Assembly: GCA_016169945.1 (NCBI GenBank) | Contig: JADLSH010000140.1 | Location: forward strand, 558,001-622,000 | Direction of reading: 5' to 3' | From: Trachythela sp. YZ-2020 | Taxonomy: Eukaryota > Cnidaria > Anthozoa > Malacalcyonacea > Clavulariidae | Length of the DNA: 64,000 nt | In this document: positions 1-10,170 of the stretch, in pieces | Layout: the number at the start of each line of letters is the position of its first letter | How positions within the stretch are numbered: position 1 is the first letter of the stretch | Position numbers and translations under genes: made by a program | Notes under the pieces: model-generated | Databases searched by the model: none | The model's input: only the letters and a program-made list of their open reading frames with translations | What the model was told of the DNA's origin: nothing

Positions 1-183
1 AATATACCTAAAGATATCGTGAGAAATGAGGAAAGATGGAAGCAAGTCGGTACATCGTCTGCAGAGGATGTGGAGATCCTTCATAGCCCACGACGTGCGA
101 GCTCGTCGAATTATTTCCAAACCCTTGTAGAGAGACATGGAAGTACATCAAAACAACCTCAAAAAGAATGGCTTAAATACTAA
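1..183 (+). CDS. C-terminal end of an unrecognised open frame at the window edge
   Basis: Sixty sense codons run open from the first base to a TAA at 181-183. The peptide is charged and polar, with a Ser/Arg stretch and an aromatic NYFQTLVERHG segment. It faces the minus-strand protease gene convergently across about 170 bp; an AATAAA lies at 183-188. In Polintons a packaging ATPase often lies close to the protease and capsid genes, so the 3' end of that gene is one possibility from position alone. I see no Walker motif because only the tail is in the window. Product unknown. Confidence 0.3.
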   Translation, partial: NIPKDIVRNEERWKQVGTSSAEDVEILHSPRRASSSNYFQTLVERHGSTSKQPQKEWLKY

Positions 184-356
184 ATAAACAACATGTAATT
201 GTTTTGAAGTTAATGAAATTTTAAAGTCTTTTCGTGTCATAATAAGACTCTTCTTACTTGTCATTTTTGTTTTTTTTGAAGCGCTAGAGGCATTGTGGGG
301 CTAAAATCAAAACACACATACATTTGGGTTCTTAACATTTATTATAACATTATTTT
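184..356. other. Convergent intergenic gap
   Basis: AT-rich spacer between two convergent open frames. On the minus strand an AATAAA-containing stretch around 336-350 lies just past the protease stop and could serve as its poly(A) signal. Nothing else is seen. Confidence 0.4.
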
Positions 357-863
357 TCAAACAGTTTTTACTAAACTGACTGTAAGGCCAACATAGGGCT
401 GTTTTAACATAACTTTATAATGAGTTTTAACAAACTGAGACACTTTCGCGTCATTTAACATAGTATCATTATTGAATAACTGTACGATCTTATTCATGCT
501 TTGTCCTCGTGCTCTATGGCTAAGGTAAAATATGCAATACTGTCCACACACATCTGACCAAGCACTTTGCAGTTTACGAGTGTTAAATTCCCATTCATGA
601 GACTCTAAAAAATCTCCAAACGAATTCCTGTAGTAATCTGGTGGTTGCCCATAACTGTCGAAAAATTCTCCTTTCTCTTCCGATGGAAAGTAAAAGGCCA
701 CCCAATGCGTTCCTGGTTCACTGCTAGGATCGGTGTTCGCGACAAATCCACACGGATATTTGTTGATCGTCTGAGGTAGCTTATCACTAGGAAACATGCC
801 GCAAAACTTTTTGCTTGTTACAGGGTCTTGTTTTAGTGCACGAGTTATCTGTAATGTATTCAT
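357..863 (-). CDS. Polinton adenain-like cysteine protease
   Basis: Complete 168-residue frame. It matches the adenovirus-type maturation protease (C5 family) that Polintons use to process capsid proteins. Visible features in family order: a THW segment with candidate catalytic His53, an FFDSYG segment with candidate acidic Asp69, Gln99, and a CGQYC segment whose first cysteine, Cys106, is the likely nucleophile. The Gln to Cys spacing of seven residues is as in adenain. The ATG at 861-863 lies 9 bp after the stop of the capsid gene, so the two are adjacent in one transcription direction. Length is close to the family norm. It is one of few Polinton genes here without stop or frameshift. Assignment is from motifs and neighbours, not from a search. 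Confidence 0.85.
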   Translation of the reverse strand: MNTLQITRALKQDPVTSKKFCGMFPSDKLPQTINKYPCGFVANTDPSSEPGTHWVAFYFPSEEKGEFFDSYGQPPDYYRNSFGDFLESHEWEFNTRKLQSAWSDVCGQYCIFYLSHRARGQSMNKIVQLFNNDTMLNDAKVSQFVKTHYKVMLKQPYVGLTVSLVKTV

Positions 864-872
864 CTATCCAGA

Positions 873-2140
873 TTAATCGTAAACGACGTTTCTCTCAGCA
901 TTAATTTGAATCAGGTTTTCAAATTCCCCGTAACAGACGAGACTCACAGCTGCTGCCGGTGCGACAGATAACTTGATGTCAACTGCTAGATTTCCTCGTT
1001 GAACAGCATTAAAATGAGGTGACGACCCGCACATATCTGGGGTCAGATCGAAAGCGTAAACTGCATATCCGTTTGGAAATTCTTCTCGTGTTATATCGTT
1101 CCCTGTGTTGTAATACATTTTCCCGTACCAGAAAACAATGTACTGAATGCTTCAACAAATCTGGGGTTTGCACCAAAGGAAAACTGCATTGTTAAACGGC
1201 ATATCTTCTCCATTCACGGTTATTCCAATAGAGAACACGTTAAAATGTTGAAAGTTGTACGGATTCTTCTTCTATGCGCCATTAAACGCTGCGCTATCGA
1301 CTAATCCAAAGACAAACGATTTCGGTACAAGTCCATTAAAGATGTCATCTTTATTCAGAGAGGGATTTCCTGCGGGAACAATTAAACTCTTGCACTCCAC
1401 GCGACGAATAGGATAGATAGCCGGTCCTTTTTTCAATGCAATTTCATGAGCCACGGAAATGCTTGGACAAACTTTCACTTTACGTATCTTGAGATAAGCA
1501 TCGATTAGCTTTACTCTGTAATCGGCATCGTCCTCAGATGCCATCAGACAAAACTCTTTACTACTGCGATTCAGAATAACTTTCAAGTCGACAAAACTTA
1601 GCAGGAGACGTTCGGTGAAAAATACGTCGCTGAATATAGGTCCAGTCATTTCAATAGTTCCACTTGTCTTGCTGAATGCATATATTGCTTTAAGACCAAG
1701 GTTGGCATTGGCAGCTGCTAATGTTTGGTCTGCAACGTTAATTTTCCCCGCCGTATCTTTATAAAACATAGAGCTGGTAATTTGTGACTTTTAACTGAGG
1801 GCCCATAGTTTAGGAGGGTTTCCAGATATGCACGGTACGCGTAAGTTCCAGTGGCTTGTGTCACTTGCTTTTCTTTCAAAAACACGTCGACTTGTTTGAA
1901 CAGACTGTGCAGAAAATTGTTCACAACTCCGACCTTTTCGTCTGCGTCAATATTTGAACCGTCTGCTTAAGTCACTTTTGCTCTCACCACAATAATCGTT
2001 TTTGATAAATCGACATAATCTTCAGTGCCGGGAGACAGGAACGTGATTGGACCACCGTCTGATACACTGGAAACAGGTTGCTGATCTATCCAATGTCCTT
2101 TTTCCAAACTGACTTGTGTTGGAGGTATAGAGAATAGATC
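873..2140 (-). pseudogene. Polinton major capsid protein (double jelly-roll, hexon-like), body of a broken gene
   Basis: The frames at 2,140-1,967, 1,924-1,718, 1,769-1,272 and 1,118-873 follow one another as one protein of the type often annotated F54H12.2-like, recognised as the Polinton major capsid protein. Supporting segments are the FSIPPTQVSLEKG motif near the start and FPNGYAVYAFDLTPDMCG near the C-terminus. Breaks: an in-frame TAA at 1,967-1,969, a frameshift around 1,770-1,790, an in-frame TAG at 1,272-1,274 and another frameshift around 1,180. The first codons lie 2.4 kb away (4,631-4,581) because a LINE has inserted. The stop at 873-875 is followed directly by the protease gene. 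Not functional as it stands. Confidence 0.8.
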
Positions 2141-2166
2141 TATATACCTCCAACACAAGTCAGTTT
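2106..2166. repeat. Perfect 24-bp inverted repeat at the 5' junction of a LINE
   Basis: Arms 2,106-2,129 and 2,143-2,166 are exact reverse complements with a 13-nt spacer. The left arm is native capsid-gene sequence. The right arm is an inverted copy placed exactly between that gene and the first LINE bases. The spacer contains the palindrome TAGATCTA, around which the copy could have been templated. Confidence 0.9.
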
Positions 2167-4254
2167 TTGAGTCCTTCAACGTACCTCAAGCTTACACGCC
2201 GTTTGGCCTATCTGACCATAATGTTGTGGTTGTTCCCTCAAAAGGTAAAGGACAGAGATCCTCCAATAAGAAAACTATTGTCAAACGCCATCAGCGAACA
2301 AATTGCAAAAACGAATTGGGAAGATATTTGAACAGTGTGGATTGGAATACAATGTTTGCTACCTTGGGTGCTAGCGAAGACATGTGGAATGTCTTTCACG
2401 GCGTTGTTCATCTTGGCCTTGATATATTATTGCCAGAAAAACATATACAAAATTTGTACAGCCGATGCCCCATGGATGAACCAAAATTTGAAATCTTTCT
2501 TCTTAAAACGACAAAAAGGTTTTACTCATGATGGTGTTAACTCAGCAAAATTTAAATTCTACAGAAATCGTGTGAACAGAGAGCGGAAAATTATCAGAGC
2601 CAAGTATTATGAATCAAAAGTTCAACAACTGAAAGGGGAGCACCCAAAAAAATGGTGGGGTGAAATATGAAGGTCAATAAAAGTGACTTGACTAACCAAA
2701 TCAATGTTGGTGAGCTCTTAAACTTAACCTACCACGAACAAGCAAACGCCATAAATTCGGCATTCTTAGAGCCTCTTGAGGAATATAGACTACCAAATTT
2801 ATTAAAGCATGTCACCTTGGAAGAATCGCCAGTTTTTATCGAAGTAACCGAGATGAGAGTACAAAGATACTTGGCCAAATTAAATCGTTATAAAACAGCA
2901 GGACCAGATGCAATACCTAACTGGATATTAAAGGAATATTCATTCCTTCTGGCACAACCTATTGCTCTTATTCTCAATGCTTCCTACTACGAACAGCGTT
3001 TGCCGGCTAGCTGGAAAATGGCTGATGTAACCCCAATACCGAAAACCAATCCCGTACGAAACCTAAAGACAGAATTAAGACCAATTTCACTCACGCCATG
3101 CATATCTAAAATAGCTGAGGAATTTGTTGTTGTGAATTATTTAAAACCTGCTATCCTCCGGATAATTGATTCAAACCAATTTGGAGCGATACCGAATTCC
3201 TCCACGGCTTTGGCCTTAATTAGCATGTTGCATCACTGGCATATGAGCACTGATGGTAATTGAGCAACAATAAGAACACTCTTATTTGATTACCGCAAGG
3301 CTTTTGACCTTATCGACCACAGTATTCTCGTTAATAAATTATCAAGATTAGATCTACCCAGGAGTGTTGTAAATTGGATAATTGATTTTTTAACTGATCG
3401 ATTTCACAGAGTCAAATTATCTAACCAGTGCTTTTCAGAATGGAGATTAGTGCCCTCTGGTGTACCCCAAGGAACGAAGCTTGGTCCTTGGCTGTTTGTG
3501 CTAATGATAAATGACTTAGGTATTGGAAGCAACGGTATCTGGAAATACGTTGATGACACGACAACCTCTGAGATTGTCTATAAAGAAAATATAAGCAATT
3601 CACAAGCTATAGCGAATAAAGTTATGTCTTGGTCATCTGAAAACAGAATGCAGTTTAACTCAGACAAGTGCAAAGAGCTAAGAATCTCATTTTCAAACCA
3701 ACCTGTTAACTTTGACCCCGTAATTGTAAATGGTAAAGAAATGGAAGTAGTTGACAGTGTTGACCTCTTAGGGATCACCATTACTAACCAATTAACTTGG
3801 AATGCTCAAATCGAGAAAGTAATAAGGAAATTTAACAAACGTTTATACTTCCTCGTTCATTTGAAACGAGCAAGAGTACCACCTGAAGATTTGGTGTTGT
3901 TCTATATCACGTGTATTAGATCGGTAATTAATTACGCAATACCTGTCTTTTACCATTCTCTTCCTCAGTACCTAAAAACCGAGTTAGAGCGATTAGAGAA
4001 ACGTGCCTTGTCAATTATTCTTCCTGAAGAGAATTATATGTCCCCGTTAAAAGCCTCAATATATTACCAATACAAGAACATCACAGCTATTTCAATCTGC
4101 TGTGTCAAATCAGAACCACAAGCTTGCAAAACTGTTGCCACCATTACATGAACCCAGCTATAGTTTAAGGAATCAACTGAAATTTGATGTCCAACGGTTT
4201 TATACAAATAAAGCCTCAAACTCTTTTATCCCTGCTATGTGCAGGCTGTTTCAA
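2167..4254 (+). pseudogene. LINE ORF2: end of endonuclease plus reverse transcriptase, broken
   Basis: Frames at 2,167-2,531, about 2,450-2,670, 2,667-3,263, 3,264-4,085 and about 4,085-4,254 join into one LINE polyprotein. Seen in order: the endonuclease tail (SDHNVV), a linker, RT motifs with YKTAGPDAIPNW, LRPISLTPCISKIAE, a DYRKAFDLIDHSI motif A, SGVPQGTKLGPWLF, then KYVDD at about 3,544-3,558 as motif C, thumb region and a Phe-rich C-terminus. Breaks are frameshifts near 2,450, 2,655 and 4,085 and one in-frame TGA at 3,261-3,263. The frame upstream and downstream of that TGA is the same. Such enzymes nick target DNA and reverse-transcribe their own RNA; this copy is inactive. Confidence 0.85.
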
Positions 4255-4265
4255 TAAGGATCATT

Positions 4266-4470
4266 AAGTATAACCTGGTTCTTAATTAACTTTTAAACAT
4301 TTGCATGATAAACTTTGTTATAGTTTTTTATATATACTGTCGTAATATCTAACTTTTAAATATTTGAATGATAAACATTTAAACATTTGCATGCCGTAAT
4401 AATTAACTTTTAAACATTTGCATGATAAACCTTGTTATAGATTTTTTATACATATTGTCGTAGTATTTGA
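4266..4470 (+). repeat. Direct repeats in the LINE 3' UTR
   Basis: A block with ACTTTTAAACATTTGCATG, then TTGTTATAG, a T-run and GTCGTA occurs at about 4,289-4,350 and again at about 4,403-4,465, with a partial copy between. Such repeats are common in LINE 3' UTRs, whose ends are recognised by the element's own reverse transcriptase. Confidence 0.6.
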
Positions 4471-4551
4471 TGTAAAATAGGCATCTTATTTTATCTTATG
4501 GCATTGTTAAAATTACGTAATTCAGCCTTTGGCTGCAAAGTATTTTTATTA

Positions 4552-4585
4552 AATCTATCTATCTATATATCTATCTATCTATCTA
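4552..4585 (+). repeat. (ATCT)n microsatellite, LINE 3' tail
   Basis: Imperfect ATCT/CTAT tetranucleotide run that ends the LINE and merges with the ATCTAG of the target gene. Confidence 0.8.
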
Positions 4586-4631
4586 GTTCACTTTTTGTGC
4601 ATTGTTGCGACTTGGAATGTACGAGATACAT
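4581..4631 (-). pseudogene. Displaced start of the Polinton major capsid gene
   Basis: An ATG at 4,629-4,631 opens 17 codons that end at the LINE tail. The reading resumes on the other side of the LINE at 2,140. The last aspartate codon is present on both sides, inside the shared ATCTA. The ATG lies 2 bp past the TAA (4,634-4,636) of the upstream basic-protein gene, which is the tight packing expected in Polintons. This identifies the LINE target site inside the N-terminal coding region. Confidence 0.75.
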
Positions 4632-4633
4632 GT

Positions 4634-5059
4634 TTATCCGAATATGTCAGGAGCTGTTTTTCGCTTCTTGGTCTGGTTGCTTCTGGTAGTAGACGCAGAT
4701 GGCTTTCTCTTTTTAGCTTGCTTTGTACGTTTTCCACTTCCTGTTTGAGCATAAGTTTGAAGTCGATTAAAGGCTTTTCCCTTTGCGACGTTTACAGCTT
4801 CTTTTCCTCGGCTTTTTATTGCTTCTTTCAGATTTCTTCCAGAAGCAACGTCTCCTAACAGATTAGCTCCAGCATTAAAGGCAAGAGCTTTTGCTCCACT
4901 TTTAACCATTGGCATGACTGTTCTAGTGATACTACGAAACAGGCTGCCGAGTCCATATCCCATCTGACCACGGCCCACTTGCCATGGACTACCTCTGAAA
5001 ACAGGCATCCCATAACCTTGCTGTTGGTCAAGATAGTAACGTACGTATGGATTATTCAT
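4634..5059 (-). CDS. Small basic Polinton virion-like protein (pVI/pX type)
   Basis: An open 141-residue frame. The N-terminal third is Gly/Tyr/Gln-rich (GRGQMGYGLGSLF), followed by a possible amphipathic helix (residues about 37-60) and an alanine-rich segment. The last 40 residues are very rich in Lys/Arg/Ser/Thr (TKKRK, KQAKKRKP), suggesting DNA or capsid-interior binding. Adenoviruses and adintoviruses encode comparable small basic core or membrane-lytic proteins between penton and hexon, which matches this position. Two bp separate it from the penton-like gene upstream and two from the capsid gene downstream. Function is inferred from composition and order only. Confidence 0.6.
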   Translation of the reverse strand: MNNPYVRYYLDQQQGYGMPVFRGSPWQVGRGQMGYGLGSLFRSITRTVMPMVKSGAKALAFNAGANLLGDVASGRNLKEAIKSRGKEAVNVAKGKAFNRLQTYAQTGSGKRTKQAKKRKPSASTTRSNQTKKRKTAPDIFG

Positions 5060-5061
5060 CT

Positions 5062-5797
5062 TTAGGTGAAATAAGTATGCCGTCTGAAGTGCAGTGTTGT
5101 CACCACCTTCCCGTGTTCAAATGGCACAGGATCGCCTGTGTCGTTCCTTAAAAGAACATCCATGTCATCGAATGATTTGGTTTGGACAGGGACGTATTGT
5201 ATGTTTGGGAAAGTTTTAGTAATGACGTCACCAGACTTTCCCTCAACAGGGATGCTTCTGAGTAATTTGGCGCTCGTATCTCCGACAATCTGAGGTTGAA
5301 CAATATCACAATAAATGTAGATTGTCGTCATCCCAAACAAATCTGCCACGTAATCTGCCACATTTTTACGTCTTTTCCTCCAAATCCAAAGATAATTGAC
5401 ATTCTTCCTGATAAAGCTAGCTGGTGTCCATTTTTCAATTGAACTGTCACTTTGCTGGTGCGAGCATTAAACGACAACTTAATGTTGTCGTTAACATCTT
5501 TTGCCAAAACTTTATTGGTGGCTTTGACGAGATCTTGCATTGTTTCGTAGTAGCCGTAATCCACAATCGTCGCCAGAAAAAATCCTCTTCGGTCAGCGTA
5601 ATAGCTATGAGAGTCAAAATTATTTTCTAGAGTGTACCACGTGTTAGGATAAGAGATGGAGTACAGACCAACTTCCCATTCGCCATTCAAATCAATAGCT
5701 TGTGGCAATTTTACACGATAACCGGTCGTTTTGTTATCGGGAAAGATATCCAGGGATGCATTGCTAGGAAGCGTGAGATAAAAATGTGTTCCACTTA
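5062..5797 (-). pseudogene. Polinton minor capsid protein (penton-like, single jelly-roll), frameshifted and missing its start
   Basis: Two overlapping frames, about 5,797-5,328 and 5,361-5,062, together cover the penton-like minor capsid protein. Recognised segments are FYLTLPSNASLDIFP near the N-terminus, LNGEWEVGLYSISYPNTW, the YIYCDIVQPQIVGD segment and the end segment DTGDPVPFEHGKV. The N-terminal frame is open back to a TAA at about 5,801, with no ATG before the conserved region, so the native start is lost or altered where the next LINE begins. The frameshift lies at about 5,330-5,360, inside a short direct repeat of GTGGCAGATT. In Polintons this protein is thought to form the five-fold vertices of the capsid. 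Confidence 0.75.
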
Positions 5798-6118
5798 TTG
5801 TGAATTACAAATGAAAATAACAGACAAACTACACACACATTAGTTTAAATCTTATTTATTTGAGAAGCAGGTACCCACGAATTAAACTTGTTCGGGTACC
5901 CTAACCATTTTAGAAGATATTGTACATTGTATTTAGTATTAGTATTTAATAAGTTCGTCAAAGAATATTTACATTCGTGACAGGTGGAAGAAACAGGACA
6001 AGTGTCCCAATTGATATCATCCACCCTACCTATAGTATATTATTATTAAAATGTTAAAATATGTTAGCTAAAAAAGTGTATATACAATATAGTCTTATAA
6101 AACAGATTCCATGCAAGT

Positions 6119-6950
6119 TCATGTAAATTCAGAGTTGAATTTCTTGAAGTAATAATCCTGCAATTTTGTTTTGAAGGAAGTTAAGTTATCAATAGTCTTT
6201 AAAAAACTCGGTAATTTGTTCCATAGAGAAATTACACGATTAAAAAAGAAGTGTTTCACATAATCCTGTTTCACCATTTTCGCACAGTAATTGTTTGGAT
6301 CAAAATTTCGAGTTCTGTAAGCATGGACAGAGACTTTCTTAAAATACTTTAGGTTTTCTATATCTGTATGACCTTTCTGAAACTTGAATAGTAAGGTAAG
6401 ATCTGCCATTTCTCTTCTATACTCAAGAGGTAAAAAGCTTAACCTCCTTAGTCTTTCTTTGTAGTTCATATGTTCTGGATACCCTAAAATAAATTTTGTG
6501 GCAGCGCTTTATTCTTGATGGTATTCGGTGACCAGACTTCACTCGCGTATTCTAGAGATGATCTAACAATGCAGCAGTAGAGCAGTTTCCTTATTTCAAC
6601 ATCTTTGTTTTCTTTGCAAAGACGGGGAATTAAGCCTAGTTTACGATTCGCTTTTAATGAGATTTCCTCTATATTTCTATTCCATGTCAAGGTATTGGTG
6701 ACTTTCAGACCAAGGTCAGAGATTTGATCCACTGGACTCAAAGTGACTGAATTCAATTCATACTGACGTTCGACTTTGTTAACTTTCTTTGATATGTTTA
6801 AAACTTTACATTTCGAGGCATTAAAATTCATCATCCAGTCATTACTCCAACGGTTTAATTCGGATAAGTCGGATTGTAATTTCCTATGATCCGTCTCATT
6901 TTTTGTAGTCCTAAATAGTTTAGAATCATCGGCAAACAACGCTATTGGAG
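6119..6950 (-). pseudogene. LINE ORF2, 3' part: RT motif C to C-terminus
   Basis: Begins at the RT motif C (FADD, about 6,930) right beside the nested transposon and continues with the thumb region (NFNASKCKVLNIS), SLEYASEVWSP and a C-terminal domain (FFFNRVISLWNKLPS). A frame break lies around 6,470-6,490. The sequence immediately upstream is found on the far side of the transposon at 7,964 and beyond, so this is one gene split by an insertion. Confidence 0.8.
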
Positions 6951-7963
6951 CACGGGCTATAGGACAAGTGCCATTCGTTGATAGCAATATAAATTTACAT
7001 AAAATATCCATCCTACTTTAATTGTGCATAACTTAAATACTAAAGTATTCACCGTACCTTCTAAACAATAATCTTTCTCGTAATATTCCTTCTTGACTTC
7101 GTTACAATTTATAATCGACGCCATGTTTAATTTTACATAAAATATTATTTTTCCTCCCCCCCCCCGAAAATTATTAAATAAATAATAGGAAACGGGTTGA
7201 AAACGGAGGGAAAAATAAGAGGGTAGGAACACTTACCTACGAAGTTTTCGTTACAAGCGAGATGCAATGATACTTCCATATATGGCATAAACGTGTCCCC
7301 AACTTCCATATATGGAAAGCACCTGTCCCACTGTTTTTTAGTATATTATTTAGCGGGAAATTTGAATATTTTGAAAAAAACGCGCGTATGGAGAAAATAA
7401 AACAAAACAGAGCTTTCGTTGATCTTTATAAAAGCCAAAATTTAAGCGTGTAAGTATAAGGTTCATTTTTTAAATATAAATATATGAAATCATCGCCTGA
7501 AAAAGGTTGAAAAATAACATAAAATACCGATTTATACTTAACAATAATCTTAAATGTACTCATTTTTAATAGCGATGACCGAACGGCATCTGACGTAATC
7601 ACTGACGTTCATCGCATCTCGCTTGTTACAATTTGATTATATCACGCGGTACAAATTTTGAAATCTGATTGGTTATCGTAGGTAAGTGTTCCTACCCTCT
7701 TATTTTTCCCTCCGTTTTCAACCAGTTTCCTATTATTTATTTATTATTTTTCGGGGGGGAGGAAAAATTTTTTTTATGTAAAATTAAACATGGCGTCGTT
7801 TATAAATTGTAACGAAGTCAAGAAGGAATATTACGAGAAAGATTATTGTTTAGAAGGTACGGTGAATACTTTAGTATTTAAGTTATGCACAATTAAAGTA
7901 GGATGGATATTTTATGTAAATTTATATTGCTCTCAACGAATGGCACTTGTCCTATAGCCCGTG
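6951..7963. mobile_element. Non-autonomous DNA transposon with about 290-bp terminal inverted repeats
   Basis: Inverted repeats span 6,951-7,242 and 7,676-7,963 and are nearly identical. The outermost bases are CACGGGCTATAGGACAAG and its complement. The target heptamer ATTGGAG is duplicated at 6,944-6,950 and 7,964-7,970. A further inverted pair (GTTACAAGCGAGATGC, about 7,250 and 7,615) lies just inside. The 430-bp centre has no convincing transposase. A poly-C/poly-G tract marks each arm. The superfamily is unclear: 7-8 bp duplications and CA..TG ends are seen in hAT- and P-like groups, but long inverted repeats are unusual for hAT. Confidence 0.9.
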
Positions 7964-10155
7964 ATTGGAGAGTGATTGATTGTGTAATTTGGCAAATCGT
8001 TAATGTAAGCTAAAAATAACAAGGGTCCAAGATTGGATCCCTGGGGTATTCCTGATGTTACGAGAAGCCACTCCGAGTATGTACCTTCCACTACAACTCT
8101 TTGTCTTCTCCCATCCAAATAGCTCTTTAGCCAGTTTATCAGCTTGCCTTCTATTCCGAACAGTCTAAGTTTATCGATTAAATAGACATGTGATACTTTG
8201 TTGAAGGCTTTAGCTAGGTCTAGAAAGATAATGTCCACCTCCAGACCTTTACTTAATGATTCTAATATATCTTGATAAACAACTAGGAGTTGAGTTGTTG
8301 TAAATCTTCCACTTCTAAAGCCATGTTGTAGATAGTAAAATTGGGGATATAGAAATGGAGAAAAATGATTGAAAACGCATTTTTCAAAAACCTTGGAAAG
8401 GATACAGAGCAATGAGATGGGACGGTAGTTGTTTACTAACGTAGGATCCTCTTGTTTATTCCATTTTTGGAGAAAACAGCTGTCAGTCAGAGATCGGTTG
8501 AATAGCTTAGTTATTGATGGACTAATTTCCAGGGCCACCTCTTTTAATAATCTTCCAGGGATGCTGTCTTGGGCCCCTAGCTTTGTCAGGATCTATATCT
8601 CTGAGAGCCTCGTACACTTCGGTAGTCGTCAATTCGAACTCAGATAGGCTATGCGGAGACTTCCATGTGTTGTCCTGTGGCAGGTGTTCATCATCGTCTT
8701 GGACAAAAACTGATTGAAAGTACTCATTAAGCAAGTTAGCTTTTTCCATGGGATCTGAAATAAATGTCTGCCCGTCTCGGAAGAAATTTGGGCTAGTTGA
8801 TTTTTTGGTGATAGATTTGACGTATTTCCAAAAGCGTTTTGGGTTATCACATAAATGTGACTTCAGCTCTGATGCATGATCGCGTTTCTTTCTTTTCTAC
8901 GCTGCCTATCCTTCTTCTTGATGAGATTCCGTAGTTCGACATCTATCGAAGGGTGATCATTAGGTTTGCGGGAACTACGCGTTGGTATATGTTGATCAAC
9001 TGTTTGTAAAAACAGATCCATCCAGTTGCTAAGAGATTCGTCAATATCGTTTTCAACAAAACATAGATCCCATGGAATTGTATTCAATGTTTGCTTGAGG
9101 CCATTCCAATCAGCATTTTTGAAATTATATAATTTACGCTTGATTGGACGGCTTTGTTTTGGGATTTTTAGGTTAATTTCAAATTCAATAAGTTTGTGAT
9201 CAGTGTCTATAATGCTATCGAAGCTGGCGATGTTGTTAATCTTGTGAGGAATATTTGTTAATAATAAATCCAGAATGTTGTGGCCCCGAGTGGGAAAATC
9301 AACAAGCTGCCAGAGAAAATTATCCTTTATTATCTTGGAAAAATAAGTGTGAGTCTCGTCAGATGTAGATGACGATATTGATGACCAATCTATGTGTGGC
9401 AAGTTAAAATCGCCAATGACAATAATGCTCTCAACAGATTGGCGTCTGGCATTATTCGGAAAGCTTTTGAGTTGTTTCAAGTAATGAGTATTGGAGTTGG
9501 GTTGTCTATAGAAAACAGCCATTAGTAGCTCCTGTCTTGATTTGGGTCTCAGTTCACAGGCCACAATTTCTGCATTCGTTTCGAGATCAGATCTTCTTAA
9601 AGATGGAATACTTGATCTAACCGCTAACATGACTCCGCCACCTCGTTTATTTACTCTGTCCCTTCGATAAATACTGAAATCATTGTTCCGTATTTAATAT
9701 GTCGGGTTTTAGCCAAGATTCAGTCACTCCGATCACGTCGTAATTAATTGTGAAGGTGTTGAATTCGTGAGTTTTGTTGACAATACTGCGAGCATTCATA
9801 AGTAAACATTTGATGGACTTTACGTACGAGGTTTGAGTTGTAGGGTTTCTTTCATAAGTTGAATAAGGTCCTGGGTTAGCAGCAACGTCTCCAGCCAATA
9901 ATAAAAGGGAAATCAACAGCTGGGTGTCGCCATATTTTGCCTTGAACGACAGATAAAACATATGCTTAACTCCAAATCCAAGATGCGTCTCAATATATTG
10001 TCTTTCAATAGACACCAACTCAATCCATTTCCATCTGGGTTGATATTCGAGAGAGAGGGGTCAATTTTTAGAAATATCTCACCTCTGCCATTCTCATCTT
10101 TGGTTTTGTCGAATATTTTAGTAAAATGCTGGTTTATTAGCATGAAATTTATCAA
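7964..10155 (-). pseudogene. LINE ORF2, 5' part: 2A-like motif, endonuclease and RT motifs 0-B
   Basis: Successive frames 10,155-9,913, 10,018-9,680, 9,630-8,863, 8,850-8,629, 8,749-8,522 and 8,538-7,964 form one polyprotein. Seen in order: a hydrophobic N-terminus with DVAANPGP, endonuclease motifs NARSIVNK, VTESWLKP, GDFNLPHIDW and DTDHKLIEF, a basic linker, RT motifs NNYRPISLLCILSKVFEK, FLDLAKAF (next residue Asn where Asp is usual), and SGIPQGSNLGPLLF. It stops at the nested transposon. Several frameshifts (near 9,690, 8,860, 8,740 and 8,540) show that it is dead. Confidence 0.8.
9866..9928 (-). other. 2A-like ribosome-skipping motif variant
   Basis: The translated segment LLLLAGDVAANPGP ends in the NPGP signature of 2A peptides. 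APE-type LINEs of several invertebrates are known to carry such motifs at the start of ORF2. The canonical motif has Glu (DVExNPGP); here Ala stands in that place, so skipping activity may be lost. Confidence 0.55.
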
Positions 10156-10170
10156 GAAAGACAGTGCTAC

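Larger units (their letters stand above)
2143..4585 (+). mobile_element. 5'-truncated LINE (Jockey/L2-like) inserted in the Polinton capsid gene
   Basis: After the inverted filler (2,143-2,166) the element begins within the end of an endonuclease domain (FGLSDHNVVVVP) and runs through reverse transcriptase to a 3' UTR. It ends in an (ATCT)n tail at about 4,552-4,585. The five bases ATCTA occur at both edges (2,138-2,142 and 4,581-4,585), which could be a short target duplication, although the tail repeat makes this ambiguous. It is in the opposite orientation to the Polinton genes. Related in sequence style to the LINE at the right end of the window (62-63 kb). Confidence 0.85.

Noticed and set aside
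7243..7675. Transposase inside the 1-kb inverted-repeat transposon
   Set aside because: The centre is only 430 bp, AT-rich, without a long open frame.
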